64,000 nt of DNA from Enterococcus innesii (GCA_018982785.1 JAHHEN010000004.1:315001-379000); one strand, 5' to 3'; numbered from the stretch's first letter, positions 18,948 to 27,842 are shown. Notes: a model not told the origin generated them from the letters alone. Numbers and translations are program-made.

Positions 18948-19546
18948 ACGATTTCCCGTTGGACAGTGATCGTTTGATCGTTAGCGATAGGGTAACTGTT
19001 GAGGACTCCCATTCGTGCCAGATGGTCACAGACGATCTTCACCAAAAAGGCTGAAAAGAAAAAAGAAGAAAGCAAGCGAATAAGAAAGATCGCCAACAGC
19101 AACTGCCATTGTAGGTTAATGAAATTTGACCGAATGATTCCCCAAAGAAAACTCGTGATCGTGGCGCCCACAGCTCCTGTGATCAAAGGAAACCAGCCAT
19201 AGCGGCGGTAGCGGCCTAATGCAAAGCCGGCCTCGGTTCCAATCCCTTGTACAAAACCACTAATAAAAATAATAGGTCCATAAAAATTCCCCATAAACAC
19301 TTCTAAAAGAGCCGCAATCATTTCAGTGATCGTAGCTGCCCCCGGCTTACGTAGCACATATCCGGCAAAAGCTGCCGCCATGAACCAAACACCAAAGATA
19401 AACTCATTGGCTAACACAGACAAACCAAAGGGGGTTAGAAGTGTCCCTAATAGCAATCCGAAATGGACAGCCCCAAGATAGATCACGCCAAAAATCAACG
19501 AAGCGATCCCTACCATAATCACATCTTTCAACGCCCACTTAGTCAT
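18944..19546 (-). CDS. ykoE: Thiamine-precursor ECF transporter S component YkoE
   Basis: 200-residue substrate-binding membrane component of the YkoFEDC system, with about five to six helices and motifs 'YLGAVHFGLLLG', 'EFIFGVWFMAAAFAGYVLRKPGAA' and 'ALLEVFMGNFYGP', which are characteristic of YkoE. ATG 19546 is used because GAGGCG lies upstream and homologues begin near MTKWALKD. It overlaps the ykoF end by 8 bases and ykoD by 4, a tightly coupled operon under the TPP riboswitch. Confidence 0.9.
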   Translation of the reverse strand: MTKWALKDVIMVGIASLIFGVIYLGAVHFGLLLGTLLTPFGLSVLANEFIFGVWFMAAAFAGYVLRKPGAATITEMIAALLEVFMGNFYGPIIFISGFVQGIGTEAGFALGRYRRYGWFPLITGAVGATITSFLWGIIRSNFINLQWQLLLAIFLIRLLSSFFFSAFLVKIVCDHLARMGVLNSYPIANDQTITVQREIV

Positions 19547-20159
19547 GTGGCATCGCCTCTTTTGAAGGGCTATTGACTGAAACCGTCGCTTCCAGAACAT
19601 AGTGGGGGAGATGGTCATGGGCATAAGCTAATGCGGCTTCAAAATAAGCAAAGAGTTGACTTGCTGATCCTGTCAGCATCGTTACATAGTGAGCGGAACG
19701 AGGGCTCAAGCCATGAGTTTCTGCCAGCTGGACGATCGTGGCGATTTCTTCCATATAATGATTTTCGCCAAATACATAAAACGAATATTTGCAATCAACC
19801 AAAAAGTCACCATTCGCAAGGTTCTTTCCTTTATTGGGTTGCGCCTGTTCGCCATTCAAAAACGTGTCCCCCGCAGTGTCCCCGGGGCAGCCCTTGGAAA
19901 AGGTAAACTCACCCACGAGGTGTGTCTTGGATTCGTAGGCGTTGATAAATAGCGCTGCTGCTGCGTCTAGGACACTGGGCGCTTCCCCACGAAAAAGGGT
20001 GCTAAACAGGTCGGTTTGCTGCCAAACAGCACTCGTATTCGTTTTTTCGATACTTGTTAAAATTTGTTGCGCGAAATGGTCTTTCATTGGGTACAAGCTC
20101 ACCCGGCACCCCGTGATATCGATTCCATCTTTTGCACAGACGATTGGTTTATTTGCCAT
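19539..20159 (-). CDS. ykoF: Thiamine/hydroxymethylpyrimidine-binding protein YkoF
   Basis: 206-residue cytoplasmic protein with two tandem ferredoxin-like halves (about 15-100 and 120-200), as in B. subtilis YkoF, which binds thiamine. Recognisable parts are 'DITGCRVSLYPMKDHF', 'SKGCPGDT' and 'CKYSFYVFGENHYMEEI'. It is the first gene of the operon; GAGAGGAGAAG precedes the ATG. A TPP riboswitch and its terminator lie upstream, so it is repressed when thiamine pyrophosphate is plentiful. Confidence 0.9.
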   Translation of the reverse strand: MANKPIVCAKDGIDITGCRVSLYPMKDHFAQQILTSIEKTNTSAVWQQTDLFSTLFRGEAPSVLDAAAALFINAYESKTHLVGEFTFSKGCPGDTAGDTFLNGEQAQPNKGKNLANGDFLVDCKYSFYVFGENHYMEEIATIVQLAETHGLSPRSAHYVTMLTGSASQLFAYFEAALAYAHDHLPHYVLEATVSVNSPSKEAMPHD

Positions 20160-20191
20160 TTTTCTCTTCTCCTCTCGATTGTTTTTCTGTC

Positions 20192-20250
20192 TACAAAAAA
20201 AGCGTTCCTCCTTTTTCTATCCACACATAGACAGAAAAAATGGGAACGCG
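20192..20250 (-). terminator. Riboswitch-controlled terminator of ykoFEDC
   Basis: On the minus strand GCGTTCC (20249-20243) pairs with GGAACGC (20208-20202) and is followed by seven T. It lies between the TPP aptamer and ykoF. Confidence 0.75.
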
Positions 20251-20261
20251 AAAAATCATGC

Positions 20262-20350
20262 GCTGCCACTTCCCTACGTTGGTACTAACCAAATCAGGTT
20301 CTAAGGGACCAGACATACGTCTATCTCAGCATAAAGCGCCCCTAGTGGAT
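20262..20350 (-). promoter_or_regulatory. TPP riboswitch (THI element)
   Basis: Minus strand shows CTAGGGGCGC, GCTGAGAT, AGAACCTGATTTGG, TACCAACGTAGGGAAG and a closing P1 (CCACT/AGTGG), all hallmarks of the thiamine-pyrophosphate aptamer in the right order. It controls ykoFEDC. Confidence 0.95.
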
Positions 20351-20529
20351 AATCTTCTATTCAATTACCCCTCGAGTGTAGCATAGGAGGCGACAAAGGA
20401 CAATAGATAGTGACTTTTGCAAATCGCTCGATTCCGACGAATCAAAGGAGTTACTTAGCGATCCTTCCGTGATATCAGCAGTGGTACATATGAAGGTTTT
20501 TACATATAAAAAAACATCTAAAAAAGAAG

Positions 20530-20558
20530 TTGACAGGATTCAAATAGTTGTGTAAAGT
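20530..20558 (+). promoter_or_regulatory. Probable adcA promoter
   Basis: TTGACA at 20530-20535 and TAAAGT at 20553-20558 with a 17-base spacer. It lies just before two zinc-operator-like palindromes. Confidence 0.6.
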
Positions 20559-20572
20559 ATAAAACCGATGGT

Positions 20573-20593
20573 AAAACGTAAACGTTACGTTTT
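20573..20593. promoter_or_regulatory. Zur-type zinc operator of adcA
   Basis: Perfect 9-bp inverted repeat AAAACGTAA / TTACGTTTT with a 3-base centre. This is the 21-bp shape of Firmicute Zur boxes (AAATCGTAA-type arms). It lies just downstream of the likely transcription start. Confidence 0.65.
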
Positions 20594-20599
20594 GTTTTT

Positions 20600-20619
20600 A
20601 TAAATCGTAATTGATTTAT
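20600..20619. promoter_or_regulatory. Second Zur-like palindrome upstream of adcA
   Basis: ATAAATC / GATTTAT arms around GTAATT. The TAAATCGTAATT half is close to the Zur consensus. Together with the first palindrome it fills the adcA leader. Confidence 0.5.
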
Positions 20620-20676
20620 CAACGTTTTTCCAAAGGGAAGAAAAAGAGGAAAATAAAAAGGAGTGTATTTTCAAAA

Positions 20677-22221
20677 ATGAAGAAGTTTTTTAAAATAACT
20701 ATGTTATCTGCTGTGGCCCTGACTTTGGCTGCTTGTGGACAAGGAGGATCTGATGCGACCGAGCAATCAGGAAACGCATCATCTGAGAATGAACAAATTC
20801 AGGTCATGGCTACGTTTTATCCGATGTATGATTTTACTCGTCAAGTTGTAGGGGATGAAGGGAAGGTTGAATTATTGATGCCCGCGGGCACTGATTCCCA
20901 CGATTATGAACCTTCTGCAAAGGACATGGCAAAGATCCAAGATGCGGATGTCTTTGTCTACAACAATGAAAATATGGAAATGTGGGTTCCTTCGATTGAA
21001 GCCACATTAAATGATGGAGACGTGACAGTGGTCAAAGCCACCGAAGGAATGGTCCTGTTACCCGGTGACGATGATCACGACCACGATCATGACCATGATC
21101 ATGGCGATGATGGTCATTCTCATGAATTAGATCCCCATGTCTGGTTAGCCCCAAGCTTAGCCATGAAACAAGTAGAGGCGATCCGTGACCAGCTGAGTGA
21201 GGCTTATCCAGCGAAAGCGGCAGCCTTTGCTGAAAATGCGGCGAATTATTTGGCACAGTTACAAGACCTCCATGAATCATATGAAGAAGCGTTCAGCAAT
21301 CCAGCGCAAAATCATTTCGTGACCCAACACGCTGCTTTTGGTTATTTAGCTTTGGAGTATGGGCTAACGCAAGTGCCGATCTCAGGTCTTTCACCAAGTG
21401 AAGAGCCTTCCGCTTCACGAATCGCAGAACTAAAAGAGTTCGTCCAAGAAACAGGCATTCAAACGATCTATTTTGAAGAAAACGCCAAAGACAGCATTGC
21501 CCGAACGTTAGCGTCAGAAGCAGGCGTCGAATTGGCTGTTTTGAATCCATTAGAAGGGCTGACCCAAGAACAGATGGACGACGGGGAAGACTACATTTCG
21601 ATTATGGAACAAAACCGTGATGCTTTGAGAAAAACCACCGATGTTGCAAATGACAAAGAAATGGCTGAAGCTGAAAAAGAAAAAACAGTTTATAACGGCT
21701 ATTTTGAGGATGCCGACGTACAAGACCGTGCTTTATCTGACTGGGCAGGAGATTGGCAATCCGTTTATCCATTTTTACAAGACGGAACACTGGACCAAGT
21801 GTTTGATTATAAAGCAAAAATGGACAAGAAAATGACGGCTGACGAATACAAAGAATATTACACGACTGGTTATCAAACAGATGTTGCTCAGATCAAGATC
21901 ACAGACAACACAATGACATTTATTTTCGATGATGGTACCGAGAAAGAAGCCAATTATGTGTATTCTGGCAAAGAGATCTTGAACTACTCAGCTGGCAATC
22001 GTGGTGTACGCTTCTTATTTGAAAGCACCGATGAAGATGCGGCATTCAAATATATCCAATTTAGTGACCATATGATCGCTCCTGGCGCATCCCATCATTT
22101 CCATATCTACTTTGGTAACGAGAGTCATGAAGCGTTACTAGAGGAAATGGAACATTGGCCGACCTATTATCCAACGGGGATGAGCGGATTAGAAATTGCA
22201 CAGGAAATGCTCTCCCATTAA
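20677..22221 (+). CDS. adcA: Zinc ABC transporter substrate-binding lipoprotein AdcA (ZnuA-ZinT fusion)
   Basis: 514-residue zinc-binding lipoprotein. A lipobox LTLAAC sits at the end of a short signal peptide, so it is anchored outside the membrane. The N-terminal ZnuA/TroA domain (about 40-320) carries the His-rich, Asp-rich loop near residues 130-150 and ligands in 'DPHVW', 'QHAAFGYLALEYG' and 'YFEENAK'. The C-terminal ZinT domain (about 335-514) ends with the HHFHIYFG zinc motif. ATG 20677 is preferred over earlier codons because the signal peptide then starts MKKFFK. The permease and ATPase (AdcBC) are not adjacent. Zur-like operators precede it. Confidence 0.95.
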   Translation: MKKFFKITMLSAVALTLAACGQGGSDATEQSGNASSENEQIQVMATFYPMYDFTRQVVGDEGKVELLMPAGTDSHDYEPSAKDMAKIQDADVFVYNNENMEMWVPSIEATLNDGDVTVVKATEGMVLLPGDDDHDHDHDHDHGDDGHSHELDPHVWLAPSLAMKQVEAIRDQLSEAYPAKAAAFAENAANYLAQLQDLHESYEEAFSNPAQNHFVTQHAAFGYLALEYGLTQVPISGLSPSEEPSASRIAELKEFVQETGIQTIYFEENAKDSIARTLASEAGVELAVLNPLEGLTQEQMDDGEDYISIMEQNRDALRKTTDVANDKEMAEAEKEKTVYNGYFEDADVQDRALSDWAGDWQSVYPFLQDGTLDQVFDYKAKMDKKMTADEYKEYYTTGYQTDVAQIKITDNTMTFIFDDGTEKEANYVYSGKEILNYSAGNRGVRFLFESTDEDAAFKYIQFSDHMIAPGASHHFHIYFGNESHEALLEEMEHWPTYYPTGMSGLEIAQEMLSH

Positions 22222-22238
22222 AAAAAAGATTGACAATC

Positions 22239-22286
22239 CTCGCTCTTTTCGTCAAAGTAAACTTGATAGGAAGGAGCGAGAATTTT
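22239..22286 (+). promoter_or_regulatory. Hairpin over the ribosome site of the next gene
   Basis: CTCGCTC (22239-22245) pairs with GAGCGAG (22274-22280), extendable to about 10 bp, and T residues follow. It could end adcA transcripts. It also covers the AAGGAG site used by the TTG start at 22287. Confidence 0.45.
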
Positions 22287-23297
22287 TTGGAAAAAACATT
22301 GAAGAAATTAGCGAAAGTGATTGACCGCATGATGGATCACGTTGATTTGTATGGCGGACCAAGTGTGGTTAGTGACGACGATCTTGAACACTACTTAGAT
22401 CCTGTTTTTTACTTGATCTTTTGCGCGGAAACAGATGGTGGCATGACTAAATTAAAAGACAAAGTCTTTGTCGAATCGGTGTATACCGAAATGCTGCCTC
22501 AAGAAGTACCGTACAGTTTAAATTTTCTTCCGTTTGCCAAAACAGCCATTGAAGACTTTTATTACTGCATGTATAAAGAAAAGCATATCACCAAATCACA
22601 ATACCAAGAAATCGCCTTTGTATTGGCTGAAAAACAACCTATCTTTTTCGCACGGATGTCCAAACCCCAGTTTTGGTCAGCTGAAAAGAAAGAAGCGATG
22701 TTAGCGATGATTCAAGACACCGATCCTGAAGAACATGAACTATTGCCCATTGATGACCCGCGTATTGCTACAATCTCGCCAAAAATCGTCCCGTTTCCAA
22801 CGAAACATACGGCTTTTGATGACACGGCGGATACGCCGGTCGCCTATCAAGTCCGTATTGATTTAGAAGGATACCGTCCGCCAATTTGGCGTCGTTTGAT
22901 CATTCCTGCAGGAGTGACCTATGAGCAGTTGCATATGTTGATCCAGATTGCCTTTGAGTGGATGAATCAACATTTGTACTTGTTTATTGCCGGTTCGAAA
23001 TCGATCGGTTTAGGCAATTCCGTTCCAACCGATGCGTCCGGTATTGACCAAGATTTTCAATACTGTAAGTCCATGACCTACATTTATGATATGGGGGCAG
23101 ATTGGACGCATAAAATTAAAATTGAAAAAGTGTTGACCGCAGAAGATCATCCAGATCCCGTCGTTCCGGTTTGTATCAAAGCTGTTGGCGATGTCCCGAT
23201 CGAAGATGCCTTTGATGATGATATGCGAGAACCACTGGATCGTGAGATCATCAATGAAGTCTTACTCGATTATTGGGAAACTGGAGAATATGTTTAG
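22287..23297 (+). CDS. pRiA4b ORF-3-like domain protein, function unknown
   Basis: 336 residues. The C-terminal half (about 185-320) is a plasmid pRiA4b ORF-3-like domain, recognisable by 'YQVRIDLEGYRPPIWRRLIIP' and 'TYEQLHMLIQIAFEWMNQHLYLF'. The N-terminal 170 residues are helical and unassigned. I chose TTG 22287, 10 bases behind AAGGAG. Reading further up runs into the adcA coding end. The protein is soluble with no signal peptide and was not linked by me to any pathway. A terminator follows. Confidence 0.75.
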   Translation: MEKTLKKLAKVIDRMMDHVDLYGGPSVVSDDDLEHYLDPVFYLIFCAETDGGMTKLKDKVFVESVYTEMLPQEVPYSLNFLPFAKTAIEDFYYCMYKEKHITKSQYQEIAFVLAEKQPIFFARMSKPQFWSAEKKEAMLAMIQDTDPEEHELLPIDDPRIATISPKIVPFPTKHTAFDDTADTPVAYQVRIDLEGYRPPIWRRLIIPAGVTYEQLHMLIQIAFEWMNQHLYLFIAGSKSIGLGNSVPTDASGIDQDFQYCKSMTYIYDMGADWTHKIKIEKVLTAEDHPDPVVPVCIKAVGDVPIEDAFDDDMREPLDREIINEVLLDYWETGEYV

Positions 23298-23341
23298 CTA
23301 GTAGCTAGAAATTGTCCGTAATTTTATAAGAATCAAACAAC

Positions 23342-23376
23342 AAAACCACCAGACCGTAACGATTCTGGTGGTTTTT
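23342..23376 (+). terminator. Terminator between convergent genes
   Basis: AAACCACCAGA pairs with TCTGGTGGTTT, followed by T residues; upstream A residues let it work for the convergent oxidoreductase gene too. Confidence 0.85.
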
Positions 23377-23389
23377 TAGCAGTTTCCTA

Positions 23390-24505
23390 TCAAAGTCGTT
23401 TCTTGATATATTCTGTCATCGGCTTGGTGTAAATTGAGAAATCTGTTGGTTGAGTGTGCGTATCATTAATCCGATTGGCTAGCAGATAACCAATATAAGG
23501 CCCGGTCGTTAACCCAGAAGAACCAAGTCCACTGGCGGCGAACAAATTTGCTTCATCAGGCACTTCCCCAAAGAAAGGTGCAAAATCAGAGGTGTAAGCA
23601 CGTGTGCCGACTCGCATAGTCATTGGCGTTGCAAAGAGTGCTTCGGGGTCTTCAAGAAAAGCACCGATTCCTGTCATCAATTGCTGTTTGGCAGCTTCCG
23701 TAGGCGTTAAATCCCAACCCGCATCGTTTTCATGGGTGGCTCCTAGTAAAATTTGACCATTAGAGAAGGGAATCAAGTCACCTTCACCCTCTAACATGGC
23801 GACCGGCCAACTGTTTGTCGGCAGGTTGGTGGCAAAGGAAAGCAACTGGCCTTTTTGTGGACGGATATCGACCTGATAACCTAAAGGTGATAATAAGTCT
23901 AGCAATCCCGGTCCAGCTGTCAGGCAAAGAATCTCGGTTTCAAGAAAGTGATCCTTGGTTTTGATTTGCCAATGGTTGTCGTTTCTGACGACCTCAGCTT
24001 TTTCTTCAATAAAAGTCACTTGCTGCTGCTGAGCGTTTGCTTTTAAGTGGGCAAGATAAGCCTGACCATCTAAGCGGCCACCGCCTGTGATTCGTAAAGA
24101 GGGCATTTCTTTTAGTAACGGCAATGCCTCTTTGGTTTGTGGGCCCGTCAGTAAGTCGATTTCGCCGATTTCTGGTGCCGCTTTACGTCGATTTTCAGCT
24201 AATTCTGCCAGTTCTTGAAGCGCCTTTTCTGGTCGCACTACCAAAGTGCCACAGGGGGCATAGATGGATTCATCTAAAGCAAAATCCCGTACCAATTTCG
24301 GGAAGAAAGCGGCGCCGTCTTGTGCTAACTGGTACCATTTTTTATTGCGCCGTTTGGATAGCCAAGGGGAAATGATGCCAGCGCTGGCAGATGTTGCTTG
24401 ACCGATGAGGGAATCAATGACAGTCACGTCAAATTTGGTTTTATCAAGATAATTGGCGAGGGTCAAACCGATGATCCCACCGCCGATAATCATAACTTTT
24501 TTCAT
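23390..24505 (-). CDS. FAD-dependent oxidoreductase, DadA/glycine-oxidase family
   Basis: 371-residue cytoplasmic flavoenzyme of the DAO family. The N-terminal dinucleotide-binding motif IGGGIIGLTLANYL (residues 6-19), the 'ATSASAGIISPW' loop, a central substrate domain and the C-terminal FAD contact 'FAASGLGSSGLTTGP' are all visible. Relatives oxidise amino or imino acids with oxygen; the substrate here is not defined. It is a single gene with AAGGAGTC upstream, divergent from recQ. Confidence 0.85.
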   Translation of the reverse strand: MKKVMIIGGGIIGLTLANYLDKTKFDVTVIDSLIGQATSASAGIISPWLSKRRNKKWYQLAQDGAAFFPKLVRDFALDESIYAPCGTLVVRPEKALQELAELAENRRKAAPEIGEIDLLTGPQTKEALPLLKEMPSLRITGGGRLDGQAYLAHLKANAQQQQVTFIEEKAEVVRNDNHWQIKTKDHFLETEILCLTAGPGLLDLLSPLGYQVDIRPQKGQLLSFATNLPTNSWPVAMLEGEGDLIPFSNGQILLGATHENDAGWDLTPTEAAKQQLMTGIGAFLEDPEALFATPMTMRVGTRAYTSDFAPFFGEVPDEANLFAASGLGSSGLTTGPYIGYLLANRINDTHTQPTDFSIYTKPMTEYIKKRL

Positions 24506-24571
24506 AGTAGAAGACTCCTTTGGTTGATTTCATTGAAAAGCGAATAAAAAGCGAAAGTTCTCTTAATGCCG

Positions 24572-24600
24572 TTTGCTTTGCGTACTTAATTGCGTATAAT
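24572..24600 (+). promoter_or_regulatory. Probable recQ promoter
   Basis: TATAAT at 24595-24600 with a weak -35 TTTGCT at 24572-24577 (17-base spacer), 24 bases before the recQ ATG. Confidence 0.5.
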
Positions 24601-24623
24601 AAGGAAATGGAAAAGAGGGTATT

Positions 24624-26390
24624 ATGCAAACTATTCAAACAGTCTTAAAAGAACATTTTGGCTATTCACAGTTTCGTGAAGGTCAAGAGACGATTATTCA
24701 ATCTATTTTAACACAACAAAATGTTTTGGGGATCATGCCCACAGGTGGAGGGAAATCCATTTGTTATCAATTGCCAGCGCTTTTGTTGGATGGAGTGACC
24801 TTGGTCATCTCCCCTTTGATTTCATTAATGAAAGACCAAGTAGATAGCCTCGTTGATATGGGGATCCCAGCAGCTTATATCAATTCTTCCTTGACAGGGG
24901 CACAGATCAACCAGCGCTTGCAAGAAGCACGCCAAGGGCGGATCAAACTGCTGTATGTTTCGCCAGAACGCTTAGACTCAGAATCTTTCCGCTACTCATT
25001 GCGGCAGATGCCGATCGCTTTATTGGCCGTTGATGAAGCCCACTGTATTTCCCAATGGGGCCATGATTTTCGCCCGAGCTATCTGCGACTCGCCGAAACG
25101 ATCGAAAACTGGGAGCAAAAGCCAACGATTGTTGCCCTTACGGCGACAGCTACACCTAAAGTTGCCGAAGACATTGAAAACTTACTTTCAATTCCTGCTG
25201 AAAATCAAGTCAAGACCGGGTTTGCTCGGGAAAATTTGGCTTTTCAAGTTGTCAAAGATCAAAAAGATACCTACATTACGACGTATTTGAAAATGAACCA
25301 AGGACAATCAGGTATCATTTATGCCAGCACCCGCAAAGAAGTGGAACGGATCTATCAGCTGTTGAAACATGAACATGTTTCTGTCGGGTATTACCATGGC
25401 GGACTTTCAGAAGAAGAGCGCTCCTTTTTCCAAGAAGAATTTCTTTATGACCGCCTGCAAGTGATGGTAGCGACCAATGCATTCGGGATGGGAATCAACA
25501 AAAGCAACGTCCGCTTTGTGATCCATGCCCAGATACCTGGAAATTTGGAGTCTTATTATCAAGAAGCCGGGCGTGCCGGACGAGACGGCGAACCCAGTGA
25601 TGCGATCTTACTTTATGCTCCGCAAGACATGCAGATTCAGCAATTTTTTATCGATCAATCCGAATCAGATATTCTTTATCGCCAAAACGAATACTTGAAG
25701 TTGCGGGAGATGAGCCAATACGGACATACTCAGCTGTGTTTGCAACGCTATATTTTGCGTTATTTCGGAGAAGATGGACCCGATTGCGGTCGTTGCAGCA
25801 ATTGTCTCGATGAAAGAGAACAAGTGGATATCACCGTGGATACACAAAAAGTGTTGTCATGTGTGAAACGAATGGGCGAACGCTTCGGGAAAGCCTTGGT
25901 GGGGAAAGTGCTGACTGGCTCAGGCGATCAAAAAGTCAAACAGTGGGGCTTTGAAAAATTACCGACTTATGGATTAATGAAAGATTGGTCCCAAAAGGAA
26001 GTCACTCAGCTGATCGATTACTTGACAGCCTCCGGGTACCTTTTGCCGTCCGAAGGGCAATACCCTTTGTTAAGTGTGACAAATGCCGGTATCGATGTAT
26101 TGCTTGGAAAAGCGAAAGTTTATCGAAAACAAACCAAAGTCAAACAGTTAGTGGTTGATGATGAACTATTCGATCAACTGCGCACCTTACGATTGAATCT
26201 CGCACAAGAACAAAACTTGCCACCGTATGTCGTCTTTTCTGATAAGACCCTGCGAGAATTAGCAGAAGTGCAACCAAAAACACCAATCGAATTTTTACAG
26301 ATCAAAGGTGTCGGGCAAAACAAATTGGATAAATATGGCGATGCCTTTCTTACCTTGCTTTCGGACTACCGAGGGAAGGTAAGCGACTAA
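24624..26390 (+). CDS. recQ: ATP-dependent DNA helicase RecQ
   Basis: 588-residue superfamily 2 helicase (3'-5') acting in recombination and fork repair. Seen in order: Walker A 'MPTGGGKSICYQLPAL', DEAH box 'AVDEAHCISQWGHDFRPSY', motif III 'ALTATAT', motif VI 'YQEAGRAGRDG', the zinc-binding Cys cluster (CLQRYILRYFG then CGRCSNC), a winged-helix RQC region and a C-terminal HRDC domain (about 510-588). The full three-domain form is present and uninterrupted. GAAAAGAGGG precedes the ATG. Confidence 0.95.
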   Translation: MQTIQTVLKEHFGYSQFREGQETIIQSILTQQNVLGIMPTGGGKSICYQLPALLLDGVTLVISPLISLMKDQVDSLVDMGIPAAYINSSLTGAQINQRLQEARQGRIKLLYVSPERLDSESFRYSLRQMPIALLAVDEAHCISQWGHDFRPSYLRLAETIENWEQKPTIVALTATATPKVAEDIENLLSIPAENQVKTGFARENLAFQVVKDQKDTYITTYLKMNQGQSGIIYASTRKEVERIYQLLKHEHVSVGYYHGGLSEEERSFFQEEFLYDRLQVMVATNAFGMGINKSNVRFVIHAQIPGNLESYYQEAGRAGRDGEPSDAILLYAPQDMQIQQFFIDQSESDILYRQNEYLKLREMSQYGHTQLCLQRYILRYFGEDGPDCGRCSNCLDEREQVDITVDTQKVLSCVKRMGERFGKALVGKVLTGSGDQKVKQWGFEKLPTYGLMKDWSQKEVTQLIDYLTASGYLLPSEGQYPLLSVTNAGIDVLLGKAKVYRKQTKVKQLVVDDELFDQLRTLRLNLAQEQNLPPYVVFSDKTLRELAEVQPKTPIEFLQIKGVGQNKLDKYGDAFLTLLSDYRGKVSD

Positions 26391-26447
26391 AACAAACGGC
26401 TTCCTCAGAGATAAAATGCAGAATAACAAAGAAAAGGAGTAAAAATC

Positions 26448-26867
26448 ATGATTGCGATTCGACTGGCGGTAGCAACAGATGAAGACTTCTGGCTTTCATT
26501 GGATACCCATTTGCCAAAGGAACGATTCTTCAAAAAGGTAGCTGAACAAACGGCTTATGTCTTGATCGATAATGGACAGCCAATTGGGTTGTTACGCTAT
26601 AATTTTTTCTGGGATACGATTCCTTTTTGTACGATGCTAGTAATCGCCGAATCCCATCAAGGTAGGGGATTTGGGAAGCGTTTGGTCGATCACTGGGAAC
26701 AACAGCAAAAAGTAGCAGGGCATGCTCTTTGTATGACGTCCACACAAGTCGATGAAAATGCCCAGCATTTCTATCGAAAATTAGGGTATCAAGATGCCGG
26801 CGGTTTGCTTTTGAATTCTCCCGGATTTGAACAACCGATGGAATTATTTCTTGTGAAACAGTTGTGA
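26448..26867 (+). CDS. GNAT family N-acetyltransferase
   Basis: 139-residue acyl-CoA-dependent acetyltransferase. The acetyl-CoA loop reads SHQGRGFGKRLVDHW (Q-x-x-G-x-G/A pattern), preceded by the beta-4 strand 'CTMLVIA' and followed by 'ENAQHFYRKLGYQDAG', the usual motif B. AAAAGGAG lies 9 bases before the ATG. The acceptor substrate is unknown. It lies between recQ and the RpiR gene with short gaps. Confidence 0.88.
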   Translation: MIAIRLAVATDEDFWLSLDTHLPKERFFKKVAEQTAYVLIDNGQPIGLLRYNFFWDTIPFCTMLVIAESHQGRGFGKRLVDHWEQQQKVAGHALCMTSTQVDENAQHFYRKLGYQDAGGLLLNSPGFEQPMELFLVKQL

Positions 26868-26883
26868 TGTTTTTGCTAGCTTG

Positions 26884-26890
26884 TGGTACA
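26884..26890. promoter_or_regulatory. Half-site TGGTACA upstream of rpiR-type gene
   Basis: One arm of the TGGTACA-N3-TGTACCA palindrome found at two promoters downstream. Its position 35 bases before the regulator gene suggests autoregulation. Confidence 0.4.
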
Positions 26891-26924
26891 TTGATAGGAG
26901 AATGAGAAAATAGGAGCGTTTACT

Positions 26925-27665
26925 ATGTCTTTTTTTGGAAAAATCGATTTCAATGAGTTATCAGAGACCGATCGTGCGATTTATCATTATATGTCGAGCC
27001 AAAGTGATAAGATTCCCTATATGCGGGTCCGTGAGATCGCGCTTGAATCCCACACCTCAGCTTCTTCTGTTATGCGCTTTATCCGTAAATTAGGGTATGA
27101 GAGCTTTACAGAATTTCGTACCCAGTTCAAAGCACCTGAGTTAGAGGCGGTCAGTTTTTTTAGCAGTATGACCGTTTTGGATCCGGAACGCTTCCCGCGA
27201 GACATCGAAGGAAAAATCCGGCGAATCGCTGAAAGAATGCTGGTATGTGAGAATATTATATTTTATGGCATCGGTGCGTCAGGTTCAATGTGTGAATATG
27301 CTGCTCGCCGTTTTGCTACGATCGGATTTAATAGTTATGCTTTGGTGGATAATACCTATCCAATCTTTGCGAAGCTGAAACATACTTCAGACAATATGAT
27401 CGTAGTCCTTTCAATTACAGGAACGACCACTGAGATCATTGAAGTGGTCAATGGCTTTCGTAACAATCCTGACTTCACCACGGTAGCGATCACCAGTGAT
27501 GCCAACAGCACCTTGGGACGGATGTCCGATTACGTCTTGGACTATTCGGTTGATGTAAAACGCATCAACAAATATGAAGATTTGACGACACAAATTCCTT
27601 GCCTTTTCTTAGTGGAAGCGTTATCGGAGACGGTTCGTCAGTTTTCTTTAACAGCAGAAGAATAG
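26925..27665 (+). CDS. MurR/RpiR family transcriptional regulator
   Basis: 246-residue regulator with an N-terminal helix-turn-helix (about 15-80; 'MRVREIALESHTSASSVMRFIRKLGY') and a C-terminal SIS sugar-phosphate isomerase-like domain (about 100-235; 'IIFYGIGASGSMCEYAARRF', 'VVLSITGTTTEIIEVV'). RpiR proteins sense phosphosugars. It lies directly before the GH3 glucosidase gene, with a TGGTACA half-site in its own leader and full palindromes at the next two promoters, so it is the best candidate for their regulator. A long-stem terminator follows. Confidence 0.92.
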   Translation: MSFFGKIDFNELSETDRAIYHYMSSQSDKIPYMRVREIALESHTSASSVMRFIRKLGYESFTEFRTQFKAPELEAVSFFSSMTVLDPERFPRDIEGKIRRIAERMLVCENIIFYGIGASGSMCEYAARRFATIGFNSYALVDNTYPIFAKLKHTSDNMIVVLSITGTTTEIIEVVNGFRNNPDFTTVAITSDANSTLGRMSDYVLDYSVDVKRINKYEDLTTQIPCLFLVEALSETVRQFSLTAEE

Positions 27666-27700
27666 GGAACGGATTTTTTGTATGTTTAATCATAAATCAA

Positions 27701-27764
27701 CAAACAGCTTCATTCCATCAAAAGGAAGTTCCTTTGTTGGGATGATCCGGCTGTTTGTTTTTTT
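27701..27764 (+). terminator. Long-stem terminator after rpiR-type gene
   Basis: CAAACAGC / GCTGTTTG closes a long hairpin with inner stems (TCATTCC/GGATGA, AAAGGAA/TTCCTTT) and is followed by seven T. Confidence 0.8.
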
Positions 27765-27825
27765 ATTAGAAACGTGGACGAGAAAATGGCGAATGTATCA
27801 GCAGATTTGGTGCTATATATATTTG

Positions 27826-27842
27826 TGGTACACCTTGTACCA
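27826..27842. promoter_or_regulatory. 17-bp palindromic operator upstream of GH3 gene
   Basis: TGGTACA-CCT-TGTACCA, perfect 7-bp arms. It sits just behind a TATATA -10-like element, so a bound repressor would block start-site access. A near-identical copy is at 30192. Confidence 0.65.

Noticed and set aside
21061-21126. Short GATCACGACCA-type tandem repeat taken as a microsatellite or CRISPR-like repeat
   Set aside because: It encodes the His/Asp-rich zinc loop of AdcA and is explained by coding function.
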